Source: Yaniella flava
Lineage (GTDB): Bacteria > Actinomycetota > Actinomycetes > Actinomycetales > Micrococcaceae
Assembly: GCF_039529295.1 (NCBI RefSeq)
Contig: NZ_BAAAMN010000009.1
Coordinates: forward strand, 1-64,000
Length of the DNA stretch: 64,000 nucleotides
Direction: 5' to 3'
Position numbers and translations under genes: made by a program. The notes beneath the pieces were generated by a model, which searched no databases, was not told the origin of the DNA, and saw only the letters and a program-made list of their open reading frames with translations. How positions within the stretch are numbered: position 1 is the first letter of the stretch; each line of letters begins with the position of its first letter. This document shows positions 1 through 8,286 of the stretch, in pieces.

Positions 1-12
1 TAACACGACATT

Positions 13-998
13 TCAGCACTGTCCGATTAAACCGCCGACACCACCAAAAATAAAAGCGACTGTAGTAGTAGTGGCCGTGGCCAGTGCACCAATACCGATT
101 GCAGTGGCTGCCTGGAGTGCGTAGGCAACTAAGTAGAGCAGGGACAGCGTCGCACCACGGTGCTCGACGGGAGCTGTGTGGTTGATGATGCCGAGCCCGC
201 CGGAGAACGCGAAGGAGTAGGCGACTCCGCCGACGATGCACCAGACCAGAAACAGCACAATGGACCCGAACACTACAGCAGCGGTCATCAGTGCGAGGCT
301 GAGTATGGTCAGAATCGCCCCGAGTCGCACTGAGATGTGTGCCGGTACTCGTGACAGCAGCAGTGCTGTGACACCGATGGCTCCGGATGAGCAAGCCAAC
401 AGCATACCGACCATGGCGGCGCCGGGAGTCTGGACGAACTGATCGAGCATGTGTGCACCGAGTGAGAGGAAGATCGCCCCGACGCAATAGGCAAGTGCTA
501 CGGATAACGTCGCGACCGAGAAGGTCAGCCGTAGTTCTGGAAGGAGTCGCAAAACCTGGGGCCGCCACCGTCGGGAGTCGGCAGGCCGGTCGTCAGGCGC
601 CAAGGCGAGGGCGACCGCTGCTGCGAGAGCCAACGCAAGCAGAATGATGTAGCTCCAGACCAGAGGCATGGGCACGAATTGAGCGAACACTCCGCTGAGT
701 ACCAGAGCGAGCGTGAGGCCGGTGGCCGATGCCACGGTCGCTAGTGAGCTAGCGAATCTTGGATTGGCCGCGGTGTTGTTCTCGACCAGCGAGGCCGTCG
801 CTGCACTCATCGCCAGACCGGAACCAGCCCCTTGCAGCACACGTCCCACGAAGAGGAACGCCACATTCGGCGCGACAGCGAAGACGAGCGCCGAGACGGT
901 CACCAGCCCCATACCCCAGATCATCACGAGCCTGCGGCCGAACTGATCGGACAGGTTGCCGAAAAGCGGGAGGACGACGAGTAACGATAGCTGGTAAC
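13..998 (-). pseudogene. MFS transporter, 5'-truncated
   Basis: Encodes most of a major facilitator superfamily drug-type exporter. The reading frame is open from about position 998 to the stop at 13. It retains the end of TM2, then the loop 2-3 signature (G-N-L-S-D-Q-F-G-R-R), and continues with hydrophobic segments through what looks like the last helix. The first annotatable ATG (927) lies after that signature, so TM1 and the proper start are missing. At about 325 codons it falls well short of the usual 400 residues. Immediately upstream on the other strand is an HxlR regulator that also lacks its N-terminus, so the two probably formed a divergent regulator-transporter pair whose shared 5' region was deleted. 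Probably not functional. The substrate cannot be told from the sequence. Confidence 0.75.
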
Positions 999-1376
999 CG
1001 GGCCTTTGAGATGCTTGGAGATCAGTGGAGTCTGGTGATCCTCAGGGACGTCGCACTTCACGACCGGCGCAGTTTCCGAGAACTACTCACGGCTAACGCC
1101 GAGGGGATCAGTGCCCCCGTACTATCGAGGCGGCTCACCGATCTGACGGAAGCCGGGTTTTTGACCAAGGCTGATGCGCTGCTTGGGAAACAAGGCAGAT
1201 ACTCGCTGACCGAACTGGGGCTGCAGACGATTCCGCTGATGGTGCAACTGGCTCGAGTCGGCATCCTCATCGACTCTACAACAGCCGAGCACCAGCCGGA
1301 TTTGGCGCGCTCAACAGATGCTTCCACCCTGGACGCGAGGATGGCGGAACTCCGAGAGCAGCATATCGGCGCCTGA
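994..1376 (+). pseudogene. HxlR-family transcriptional regulator, 5'-truncated
   Basis: Winged-helix DNA-binding protein of the HxlR family. The remaining sequence begins at N-R-A-F-E-M-L-G-D-Q-W-S, which matches the family core just after the usual N-terminal cysteine, and runs through the recognition region (F-R-E-L-L ... V-L-S-R-R-L) to the stop. No ATG, GTG or TTG precedes this at a sensible distance. The first in-frame ATG (1011) lies inside helix 1 and would remove the conserved Cys-Pro region. Helix 1 to the wing are otherwise intact. The gene abuts the truncated MFS transporter head to head, so it was probably its divergent regulator. It could still be translated from 1011, but regulatory function is doubtful. 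Confidence 0.7.
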
Positions 1377-1397
1377 GTCAGGGCAAATGCCGCCGCA

Positions 1398-1910
1398 TCA
1401 CCCGGCGGACTCCAATGGGAAGATCAGTAGCGAGCCCGTGGCGCTCGCGACAGTCTTACCGTTCACGTCGACGATCTCCCCCTCAGCAAACGCAACTCGA
1501 CGCCCGGGTTTGACGACGCGACCTGTGCAGGTCAAGGGGCCGCTATCAGCACTGACCGGTCGCAGGAAGTTGGTCTTGATTTCAATGGATGTGTACCCGG
1601 TGCCTTCCGGCAGCGTCGTGTGGACAGCACAGCCGAGCGCCGAGTCGAGCAGCGTGCACACGAAGCCGCCGTGCACCATTCCGATCGGGTTGTAGTGGGA
1701 TTCGTCCGGCATGCCCTGGAAGGCAACCAAACCGTGCGCGACTTCGGTTAGCTCCATGTTGATGTGATTCGCGATCGGTGCGTTCGGGAGCTCCCCGGCG
1801 GTCATTTTCTTCATGAAGTCGATGCCGTCCAGTGTCGGCAACTGGGCCAGGCCCACCTGCGGGTCTTCCCAACGGACGAGAGTAGCTCTTTCTGACGTGT
1901 GCGCGCTCAT
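1398..1910 (-). CDS. PaaI-family hotdog thioesterase
   Basis: About 170-residue acyl-CoA thioesterase-like protein of the 4HBT/PaaI hotdog superfamily. The core shows N-P-I-G-M-V-H-G-G-F followed by a helix with L-L-D-S-A-L-G, the usual substrate-binding and catalytic region (the HGG loop and the acidic residue in the following helix), then strands ending in F-L-R-P and G-R-V-V-K-P-G-R-R. The ATG at 1910 was chosen because further upstream the frame runs into sequence without family similarity. The next upstream gene on the same strand is a second, divergent PaaI-like protein starting at 2404, so the two probably form one transcript. Such enzymes hydrolyse aromatic or aliphatic acyl-CoA thioesters. 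The substrate here is unknown. Confidence 0.85.
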   Translation of the reverse strand: MSAHTSERATLVRWEDPQVGLAQLPTLDGIDFMKKMTAGELPNAPIANHINMELTEVAHGLVAFQGMPDESHYNPIGMVHGGFVCTLLDSALGCAVHTTLPEGTGYTSIEIKTNFLRPVSADSGPLTCTGRVVKPGRRVAFAEGEIVDVNGKTVASATGSLLIFPLESAG

Positions 1911-1951
1911 GTAGCAAGTTCCAATCTGTTCATAGTGACTTCGGATGCCGG

Positions 1952-2404
1952 TCAGCTCTGGTCGGAGTCCGGCAGGGGCACGTTTTGCAGTCGCAGCTGT
2001 CCGCGCGCCAGCACCTTGGAGGTCGCGTCGTCGGTGATGACGACCTGCCACAGCTGCTGGGTACGTCCCTGTTGGAGAGCTTCGGCCTCGACCGAGGCAC
2101 GTCCGCCGCTAGAAGGCCGCAGGAAATCGGTGGCATTATGCACGCCGACGGCATACTGTCCACGCTCCGCGACCGCCTGGCTAGCCGCGACGCTGCCTGC
2201 CGATTCGACAATGGTGGTGTAGAGGCCGCCGTGGACTACTCCCCAGGGGGTGAAGTGATCCTCGCCAAGGTCGACATGGCCGGTCAATCGGGCATCCGAG
2301 ATCTCGTCAATAACGAATCCCGATGCGGCGACGAAGCGGCTCGCCGCTTCCAAAGAGACATCGGGGACGCTTGCGGGTTTGGCAGTCATTTCAGGCTTCC
2401 TCAT
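1952..2404 (-). CDS. PaaI-family hotdog thioesterase
   Basis: 150-residue hotdog-fold protein of the PaaI group. F-T-P-W-G-V-V-H-G-G-L-Y around residues 51-62 is the characteristic glycine-rich loop with the conserved histidine. It is followed by a helix containing E-S-A-G-S that carries the acidic residue, and by H-N-A-T-D-F-L-R-P. The start is either the ATG at 2404 or the second methionine five codons later. It is the upstream partner of a similar gene (1398-1910) with 41 bases between them. The two differ clearly in sequence, so this is not a recent duplication. Probable role: hydrolysis of an acyl-CoA thioester in the cytoplasm. Confidence 0.85.
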   Translation of the reverse strand: MRKPEMTAKPASVPDVSLEAASRFVAASGFVIDEISDARLTGHVDLGEDHFTPWGVVHGGLYTTIVESAGSVAASQAVAERGQYAVGVHNATDFLRPSSGGRASVEAEALQQGRTQQLWQVVITDDATSKVLARGQLRLQNVPLPDSDQS

Positions 2405-2533
2405 TTCTCGCTGCTAATTCTGAAGCCACAGTACACCGCCGATGTCGTCAATCACACACTGTGGGAGCGAGGAGTCCGGTGGTGCATGCACTGGTTCGAT
2501 ATCGACATCAACATCTGCGCGATCCAAAGTACG

Positions 2534-2890
2534 CTAGCTGAGGTCCAGCAGCGTGCGCAGTTGATCGAAGGCTGCTGGGATGATGCTGTAGTGAGCCCAC
2601 TTGCCGCGCTGTTCGCGAGTCACCAGTCCGGCATCGACGAGTTTTTTCATGTGATGGCTCACGGTGGGCTGGGTAATGCCCAGTTCGTCAGTGAGGTTGC
2701 AAGCGCAGACTTCTTGACAACCTTGCGCGGTGATATGGGAGAGCAGCCGCAGGCGGGTTGGGTCCGCCAAGGCTTTGAGCATCCCGGCGACCTGTTCGGC
2801 CTGGGTTGCACTCATCGGCCCCTCAGTTAGGGAGCAGCATTCTGTACTGGATGGTGTAGCTAGGTTCGTCTCGTCAGTGGTGGTGCTCAT
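2534..2890 (-). CDS. arsR: ArsR-family arsenic-responsive repressor
   Basis: Winged-helix metalloregulator, about 118 residues from the ATG at 2890. An ATG five codons upstream is also possible. After a low-complexity N-terminus comes the ArsR core L-K-A-L-A-D-P-T-R-L-R-L-L, then the metal-site segment C-Q-E-V-C-A-C-N-L-T at the start of helix 3, and the recognition helix T-Q-P-T-V-S-H-H-M-K-K-L. The closely spaced cysteines (CxxxCxC) in the segment before the recognition helix are typical of trivalent arsenic sensing. An additional Cys-Cys pair lies near residue 19. The gene is divergent from the Acr3 pump across 91 bases that contain a candidate operator. By family knowledge it represses until arsenite or antimonite binds. 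Confidence 0.9.
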   Translation of the reverse strand: MSTTTDETNLATPSSTECCSLTEGPMSATQAEQVAGMLKALADPTRLRLLSHITAQGCQEVCACNLTDELGITQPTVSHHMKKLVDAGLVTREQRGKWAHYSIIPAAFDQLRTLLDLS

Positions 2891-2903
2891 GACACCATGA
2901 TAC

Positions 2904-2962
2904 ATTGACGTTCATCTAAGTGTCAGGGTAGCGTCATGCCTGATGAATTGATGAGCGTCAAT
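2904..2962. promoter_or_regulatory. candidate ArsR operator pair in divergent arsR/acr3 promoter
   Basis: Two 13-base elements face each other in the arsR-acr3 intergenic region: ATTGACGTTCATC at 2904-2916 and GATGAGCGTCAAT at 2950-2962. They are reverse complements except for one base. Their centres are 46 bases apart, a separation that suits one regulator dimer on each divergent promoter. The second element ends 19 bases before the acr3 start. The assignment to ArsR is inferred from position and symmetry. No experimental consensus was matched. Confidence 0.5.
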
Positions 2963-2981
2963 ATGAGGGATTCGCAAAAAC

Positions 2982-4136
2982 ATGAGCACTACTGTGAACG
3001 ATACCGCTGCGGCTACGGGGTCGCCGGTGATGAAGGAGATGTCCTTCTTGGACCGTTGGTTAGCGGTCTGGATCCTGTTGGCGATGGGTGCAGGGCTGCT
3101 GCTGGGCCGCTTTGTGCCGGGGCTGAATACGATCTTGGACTCCATGACTATCGGCGGGATCTCGATCCCAATAGCCGTCGGACTGCTAGTGATGATGTAT
3201 CCGGTACTGGCCAAGGTTCGATATAACGAGACCCAACGGGTCACCGGTGACCGCAAGCTGCTCATCCTGTCCCTGGTATTGAACTGGGTGCTCGGGCCGC
3301 TGTTCATGTTCGTACTGGCCTGGGTGTTTTTACCGGATCTCCCCGAATTCCGCACCGGTCTGATTATTGTCGGGCTCGCTCGGTGTATTGCCATGGTGTT
3401 TATCTGGAATGACATGGCCTGCGGTGACCGCGAAGCCGCGGCGGTGCTCGTGGCGATCAACTCGGTGTTCCAAGTGGTGGCCTATGGCGCGCTGGGCTGG
3501 TTTTATCTTCAGGCGCTGCCCTCCTGGCTGGGGTTAGAAACCACTTCGGCCGAGTTCTCGATCACAGCCATCGTGGTATCAGTGCTGGTGTTTTTGGGCA
3601 TCCCGTTGCTGGCCGGCTTCCTGACACGGACCCTCGGCGAGAAAGCTAAGGGACGCCATTGGTACGAGGAGACGTTCCTGCCCAAGATCGGGCCCTGGTC
3701 GCTGTACGGACTGCTGTTCACCATCGTGCTGCTGTTCTCGTTTCAAGGTGAGGCCATCACATCACAGCCGTTGGATGTGGCCCGGATGGCCGTGCCGCTG
3801 CTGCTGTACTTTGTGTTGATGTTTTTGGTCAGCTTCTTCGTCTCCAAGATGGTGGGGCTGAACTATGCCAAGACCACGTCGGTGGCGTTTACGGCCTCGG
3901 GCAATAACTTCGAATTGGCCATCGCTGTGGCGATTGGGACCTTCGGGGTCACCTCCGGCCAAGCGCTGGCCGGAGTGGTCGGGCCGCTCATCGAGGTCCC
4001 CGTTCTGGTCGGACTGGTCTATGTCGCCCTATGGCTGGGGCGCCGTCTCTTTCCCCAGGACCCTACCGTCCCCACCATTCGCAAGGCACAAGACACCGAC
4101 GCCGTAGACACTGCCGCGACCACCACAGAAGTTTGA
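2982..4136 (+). CDS. acr3: Acr3-family arsenite efflux transporter
   Basis: 384-residue inner-membrane arsenite carrier of the Acr3 (BASS-related) family with about ten hydrophobic segments. The key cysteine of TM4 lies at residue 135 in A-R-C-I-A-M-V-F-I-W-N-D, and the TM9 region has the conserved A-S-G-N-N-F-E-L-A-I-A motif with its essential glutamate. The family exports arsenite, driven by the proton gradient. The ATG at 2982 leaves a short cytoplasmic N-terminus. The gene is divergent from arsR and only four bases upstream of the two-domain arsenate reductase, so reductase and pump are probably co-transcribed. Length and motifs are complete and no lesion was seen. Confidence 0.93.
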   Translation: MSTTVNDTAAATGSPVMKEMSFLDRWLAVWILLAMGAGLLLGRFVPGLNTILDSMTIGGISIPIAVGLLVMMYPVLAKVRYNETQRVTGDRKLLILSLVLNWVLGPLFMFVLAWVFLPDLPEFRTGLIIVGLARCIAMVFIWNDMACGDREAAAVLVAINSVFQVVAYGALGWFYLQALPSWLGLETTSAEFSITAIVVSVLVFLGIPLLAGFLTRTLGEKAKGRHWYEETFLPKIGPWSLYGLLFTIVLLFSFQGEAITSQPLDVARMAVPLLLYFVLMFLVSFFVSKMVGLNYAKTTSVAFTASGNNFELAIAVAIGTFGVTSGQALAGVVGPLIEVPVLVGLVYVALWLGRRLFPQDPTVPTIRKAQDTDAVDTAATTTEV

Positions 4137-4140
4137 AATT

Positions 4141-5016
4141 ATGCCTACCCCAGAGACTATTCCCAGCGTGCTGTTCGTCTGCGTCAAAAACGGCGGCAAA
4201 TCTCAAATGGCTGCAGCGTTGATGCGCCACCACGCCAAACAAGCCGGTGCCCCGGTGGAGGTACACTCTGCCGGCACGAAACCTGGAACCGCCATTAACC
4301 AGCTCTCCGCAGAGGTCACAGCGGAGGTCGGTGCTGATATGTCCGGCGAGACCCCGCAGGTCATAAACCCGGATCTGCTGGCTAGCGTAGATCGGGTGGT
4401 GGTGCTGGGCGACGAAGCCTCCGTCGAACCGATCGAAAACATGACCGGCACCATTGAAACCTGGTCCACCGATGAACCGTCCAAGCGCGGCATTGAGGGA
4501 ATCGACCGGATGCGTTTAGTCCGCAATGACATTGATGCCCGTGTCCGCAGTTTGCTGACCGAACTCACCGCCACCGCCGATGATTCTTCGATGGTGGAGC
4601 GGCCCTCGGTGCTGTTCGTGTGCGTGCACAACGCGGGACGTTCGCAGATGGCGGCAGGCTTTCTTCGGGAGTTGGGTCAGGATCGGATCGAGGTCCGGTC
4701 CGCCGGATCTGAACCAGCTGATCAGCTCAATCCGGTGGCCGTAGAAGCCATGGCCGAAGAGGGCATTGATATCACCGCAGCTGCTCCGAATATTCTCACG
4801 CCCGAGGCAGTGCAAGCATCTGATGTGGTCATTACTATGGGTTGCGGGGATGCCTGCCCGATCTATCCGGGCAAACGCTACGAAGATTGGGAACTCGATG
4901 ATCCGGCAGGTCAAGGCATCGAGACGGTCCGGGACATCCGGGACGACATCAAGGCTCGGATTGAGCAGCTGGTCTCAGAGCTCATGCCCACCACTGACGC
5001 TCAACAGCAACGCTAG
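4141..5016 (+). CDS. tandem two-domain arsenate reductase (LMW-PTPase fold)
   Basis: 291 residues carrying two successive low-molecular-weight phosphatase/arsenate reductase domains. Domain 1 (about 1-145) has the P-loop C-V-K-N-G-G-K-S-Q with Cys14. Domain 2 (about 155-285) has C-V-H-N-A-G-R-S-Q with Cys161 plus M-G-C-G-D-A-C-P, giving Cys235 and Cys239. That second cysteine pair is the thioredoxin-type relay. At the equivalent place domain 1 has L-G-D-E-A-S with no cysteine, so it would need an external thiol such as mycothiol, as described for corynebacterial ArsC, or have another role. An internal ATG at 4591 has no clear ribosome site, so one fused protein is preferred. It supplies arsenite for the upstream pump. 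Confidence 0.88.
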   Translation: MPTPETIPSVLFVCVKNGGKSQMAAALMRHHAKQAGAPVEVHSAGTKPGTAINQLSAEVTAEVGADMSGETPQVINPDLLASVDRVVVLGDEASVEPIENMTGTIETWSTDEPSKRGIEGIDRMRLVRNDIDARVRSLLTELTATADDSSMVERPSVLFVCVHNAGRSQMAAGFLRELGQDRIEVRSAGSEPADQLNPVAVEAMAEEGIDITAAAPNILTPEAVQASDVVITMGCGDACPIYPGKRYEDWELDDPAGQGIETVRDIRDDIKARIEQLVSELMPTTDAQQQR

Positions 5017-5054
5017 ACTACGCCACCGCGCCCACAGGCCCGAGGAGAATACTC

Positions 5055-6464
5055 ATGCCACACGATATGATTCAGACTCAGACCACCCAGCACGCCGATG
5101 AGCTGCCGGTGATTGTTATCGGCGCCGGCCCCATCGGCTTAGCAGCCGCCGCCCACCTACGCGAGCGTGGGCTGAACCCGCTGGTGGTTGAAGCCGGGTC
5201 CTCTGCGGGAGCAGCCATCGCCCAATGGGGTCACACCAGATTGTTCTCCCCGTGGCAATACAACATCGATGAGGCCGCCCGCCGGCTGCTAGAAACCACC
5301 AGTTGGAATGCGCCGGGTCCGGATCATTTGCCCACCGGTCACGAACTCATCCAGGACTACCTGACGCCCCTGGCAGCAGCACTGGGCGATATTGTGCGCA
5401 CCGAGACGCGCGTGGTCGCGGTCTCCCGATCTGGCATCGATAAAACTCGCAGCGCTCACCGAGAAGACACCCCGCTGCTAGTCCGGGTCAGCCACACGGA
5501 TGGATCGGTTCGCGACCTGCTCGCCCGTAGCGTCATCGATGCTTCGGGCACGTGGTCCCAGCCCAACCCGCTAGGCCAGTCCGGGCTGCCCGCCCGTGGT
5601 GAGATCGCAGCGAAGACCAATGGCCGCATTACTGACCCGCTGCCCGACGTGAACGGAACCGACCGGGATCGATTCGCCGGACGACACGTGTTGGTTATCG
5701 GTGCCGGGCACTCAGCGGCCAATACGCTACTAGATCTGGCTGAACTGGCCGAACACGCCCCGGACACCCGGATCAGCTGGGCGATCCGCGGTGCTGACGT
5801 CTCGTCGGTCTATGGCGGCGAAGATAGCGATGAATTAGCCGCCCGCGGAGCCCTGGGCACCCGCCTACGCCAACTGGTCGAGTCAGGGATCATTGAGGTC
5901 CACACGTCCTTCGTCATTACGGGATTCCACACCGCCGGCCAGAAATTGACCGTGCAGGCGGCCACTTCGTCCAAGAAGCGGGATCTGACCGTTGACATAC
6001 TGATCCCAGCCACCGGTTTCCGACCCGAACTGGGCATCCTCTCCGAACTCCGATTGGAAATGGATCCCGCGATGGAAGCACCCCGGCAGTTGGGGCCATT
6101 GATCGATCCCGAATTCCACTCATGTGGCTCCGTTCAACCGCACGGTGAGCGAATACTGGCCCACCCCGAACCCGGTTTCTACATCGTAGGAATGAAAAGC
6201 TACGGTCGAGCCCCAACCTTCTTGATGGCCACCGGCCACGAACAAGTCCGCTCCATCGCCGCAGCCCTGGCCGGCGACCAACAAGCAGCCGACCACGTCC
6301 AACTCGATCTTCCAGAAACCGGCGTGTGCACCACCGACCTGGGCGGCACCTGCGATACCCCGCTCTCACCCCTGACCCAAATGGACGATGACGACCACGG
6401 ATGCTGCACACCCGCCGCAGCGGAGCCGGTACTAATTCCTGCCCGCACCTCCACCTGCTGCTAA
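5055..6464 (+). CDS. FAD/NAD(P)-dependent monooxygenase of ars operon, ArsO-like, with Cys-rich tail
   Basis: 469-residue flavoprotein. It has an FAD-binding Rossmann motif near residues 20-36 (V-I-G-A-G-P-I-G-L-A-A-A) and a second dinucleotide motif near 213-227 (V-L-V-I-G-A-G-H-S-A-A-N), the layout of flavin-containing monooxygenases. The ATG at 5055 follows a good ribosome site (GAGGAGAA). It is 38 bases after the arsenate reductase, so it is probably the last gene of the arsenic operon. Related genes in actinobacterial ars operons are called ArsO, and their reaction is not firmly established. The C-terminus is unusual: six cysteines occur in the last 45 residues, including Cys-Cys pairs near 450-451 and at the very end (468-469), suggesting a soft-metal or arsenic(III) site. 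Confidence 0.85.
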   Translation: MPHDMIQTQTTQHADELPVIVIGAGPIGLAAAAHLRERGLNPLVVEAGSSAGAAIAQWGHTRLFSPWQYNIDEAARRLLETTSWNAPGPDHLPTGHELIQDYLTPLAAALGDIVRTETRVVAVSRSGIDKTRSAHREDTPLLVRVSHTDGSVRDLLARSVIDASGTWSQPNPLGQSGLPARGEIAAKTNGRITDPLPDVNGTDRDRFAGRHVLVIGAGHSAANTLLDLAELAEHAPDTRISWAIRGADVSSVYGGEDSDELAARGALGTRLRQLVESGIIEVHTSFVITGFHTAGQKLTVQAATSSKKRDLTVDILIPATGFRPELGILSELRLEMDPAMEAPRQLGPLIDPEFHSCGSVQPHGERILAHPEPGFYIVGMKSYGRAPTFLMATGHEQVRSIAAALAGDQQAADHVQLDLPETGVCTTDLGGTCDTPLSPLTQMDDDDHGCCTPAAAEPVLIPARTSTCC

Positions 6465-6717
6465 ATCACCGGCCTGAATTCTTGACCAGTTCGCTCATAG
6501 ACAGACCCAAGCGTTGGCTACGCAGCGCTTCTTCAGGTCGGGAGGCAGGGAGGCCAGCTGTCACTGAACTATGCCTTTCGAATCGTCAGGAATGTGACTG
6601 TTAGCCAGGAATGGCGGTCTTTAGTAGCTTCGTTTGGCGACTTTTCTTCATCCTGGCCCGCAAACGTTTTTCAGGAATTGGACTTCCCAGATAGCGGCGC
6701 ACCCGGTCAGAGCCCAT

Positions 6718-7683
6718 CTAAGCTCTGCTCTGCGCATGACGTTTCACGAGATCTTCAGCCAGTTCGTGGAGACGTTGTCGCGCAGCTGCGGGCGCAAGCA
6801 CTTCAATGTGGTCAGCAAACTGCAGCAGCTGGCGAACGGCTTCGATCTCCTTGTACTGGATAGCCACCTGGCTCCATTCTTGGTCCACCGGTATCGACTC
6901 TTGCAGCCGGGTGCCAAGAATTCGATGAGCAAGATCGAGCCGGCTGGTCCGTAGGCGCGCGGTGATCGTAATCTCGCCAGGAGCTTCGACCGACTCTTTT
7001 AACGACGACCACACCGTACGCAGAGTATTGCCCGGACGCGTTACCACAGGATCTTTCGTTACTTCATAACTCAAAAGCCTACCGAGGGCATACATACACG
7101 GCTGTCCACCATGGTCAGCGATTAAATACCAGCGGGTCGACTTCGCAACGACCCCGTAAGGGTCGACAAGGTACTGGACAGGGTGATCGGCATTGCTATG
7201 CCGGTATGTAATCCGCAGTCTCTTTCCCTGTTGCAGATCCACTGCCAGGTCAGCGATATCCACCACATGATCTGGGCGGCTCATCCACGACGTATTTTCT
7301 ATCAGGATGAGATCACGGAGGGGTACTGGGTTGGCGCGCGCGGATGACCGATGCTGGTGAGCGGCGATTTTTCTGAAGGCCTGTTGGGCAGCGGCAGACA
7401 GATTCAACTGTTCGAGCTGGGTGCTATCTAACCCTCCGATGGCGAGTGTTTCCAATTCACCGGGATCGAGGTGGGAAACATTCAGACGTGCGCCCGTGAG
7501 AAGGACAATCCCTCCATTGCGTCCCCTTTCCGCATAGACCGGGACTCCCGCCGCTGATAGGGCCTCGACATCCCGAAGGACAGTTCGACGCGAGACTTCC
7601 AAGCGCTCGGCGAGATCGCGGGTGGTCATCTGTGGGCGTGCCTGTAGGAGCAGCAACATCGACAGGAGTCTGGCGGACTTCAT
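6718..7683 (-). CDS. WYL-domain transcriptional regulator (YafY/DeoR-like HTH)
   Basis: 321 residues. The N-terminal HTH is of the HTH_11 type (T-T-R-D-L-A-E-R-L-E-V-S-R-R-T-V-L-R-D-V around 20-40), with the following wing G-R-N-G-G-I. The middle and C-terminal part carries a WYL ligand-binding domain, including the segment Y-L-V-D-P-Y-G-V-V-A-K-S-T-R-W-Y-L. Such proteins bind small ligands or nucleic acid and act as local repressors or activators. It is divergent from the VOC-family gene at 7787, with about 100 bases between, and is the obvious candidate regulator of it. The preceding 250 bases (6465-6717), after the arsenic operon, hold no recognisable gene. Confidence 0.88.
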   Translation of the reverse strand: MKSARLLSMLLLLQARPQMTTRDLAERLEVSRRTVLRDVEALSAAGVPVYAERGRNGGIVLLTGARLNVSHLDPGELETLAIGGLDSTQLEQLNLSAAAQQAFRKIAAHQHRSSARANPVPLRDLILIENTSWMSRPDHVVDIADLAVDLQQGKRLRITYRHSNADHPVQYLVDPYGVVAKSTRWYLIADHGGQPCMYALGRLLSYEVTKDPVVTRPGNTLRTVWSSLKESVEAPGEITITARLRTSRLDLAHRILGTRLQESIPVDQEWSQVAIQYKEIEAVRQLLQFADHIEVLAPAAARQRLHELAEDLVKRHAQSRA

Positions 7684-7786
7684 GTCACAAGTCTCGCATA
7701 AAAGGTGACAGGTTCTGTCATGTTTTTCTGGTTAGGTCGATTGTGGCCATCAAGTCCGGCCACGAATCCATGAGTAAGGAGTCGTC

Positions 7787-8152
7787 ATGACTGCACCTAA
7801 TCTATTTTTAATCTACGTCCAGGATGCGGAAGCTGCTACAGCTTTCTACAGCGATCTGTTCGACATCGAGCCCGTTTTCACGAGTCCACGCTATGTCGCG
7901 TTTGAGGTTGCTCCGGGTGTGCTGTTTGCCTTGTGGACTGGTCGTAATGAGCATGCTGTCTCCACTACTCCGCGGGTGAGTGAAGTTGGCTTGATGATTC
8001 CTGGGACGGCTGCTGCTATCGACAATCTTTATGAACGCTGGGTCAAGAAGAATGTCACAGTGATCGAAGCACCCTATGATGACGTCTTCGGTCGTACGTT
8101 CGTGGTCGCTGATCCTGACGGCAACCTGATTCGGGTCGCTCCAGTGGATTGA
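7787..8152 (+). CDS. VOC-family (glyoxalase/bleomycin resistance-like) protein
   Basis: 121-residue protein of the vicinal oxygen chelate superfamily, with two beta-alpha-beta-beta-beta repeats. The N-terminal repeat reads F-L-I-Y-V-Q-D-A-E-A-A-T-A-F-Y-S-D-L-F and the C-terminal repeat ends D-P-D-G-N-L-I-R-V. The ATG follows a clear AAGGAG ribosome site. Members include dioxygenases, glyoxalases and antibiotic-binding proteins. The sequence lacks a distinctive metal triad that would pick one activity, so it may be a binding or isomerase-like protein. It is divergent from the WYL regulator and followed by a strong hairpin shared with groEL. Confidence 0.8.
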   Translation: MTAPNLFLIYVQDAEAATAFYSDLFDIEPVFTSPRYVAFEVAPGVLFALWTGRNEHAVSTTPRVSEVGLMIPGTAAAIDNLYERWVKKNVTVIEAPYDDVFGRTFVVADPDGNLIRVAPVD

Positions 8153-8225
8153 TTTTCAGTGTTGCGTCATCGTCCGTATTTGATACAACTTTGGTGTCTC
8201 TTCCACACCTTCTTCGTTTAACCCA

Positions 8226-8260
8226 CAGGACCTCCACCCGGAGTTCGGGCGGAGGTCCTG
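8226..8260. terminator. bidirectional hairpin between VOC gene and groEL
   Basis: Inverted repeat with a 15-base stem (CAGGACCTCCACCCG paired to CGGGCGGAGGTCCTG, one mismatch) and a 5-base loop, between two convergent genes. No strong T-run follows in either direction, so it is called by its stability and position. Confidence 0.65.
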
Positions 8261-8286
8261 TTGGGAGGTTTTAGAAGCGAGAAGGT

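Noticed and set aside
1985..2830. 281-codon plus-strand ORF across the thioesterase and arsR genes
   Set aside because: Runs antisense to two well-supported genes and their spacer.
4591..5016. Separate second arsenate reductase gene starting at the internal ATG
   Set aside because: No ribosome site precedes it and the upstream frame continues without a stop, so a fusion is simpler.
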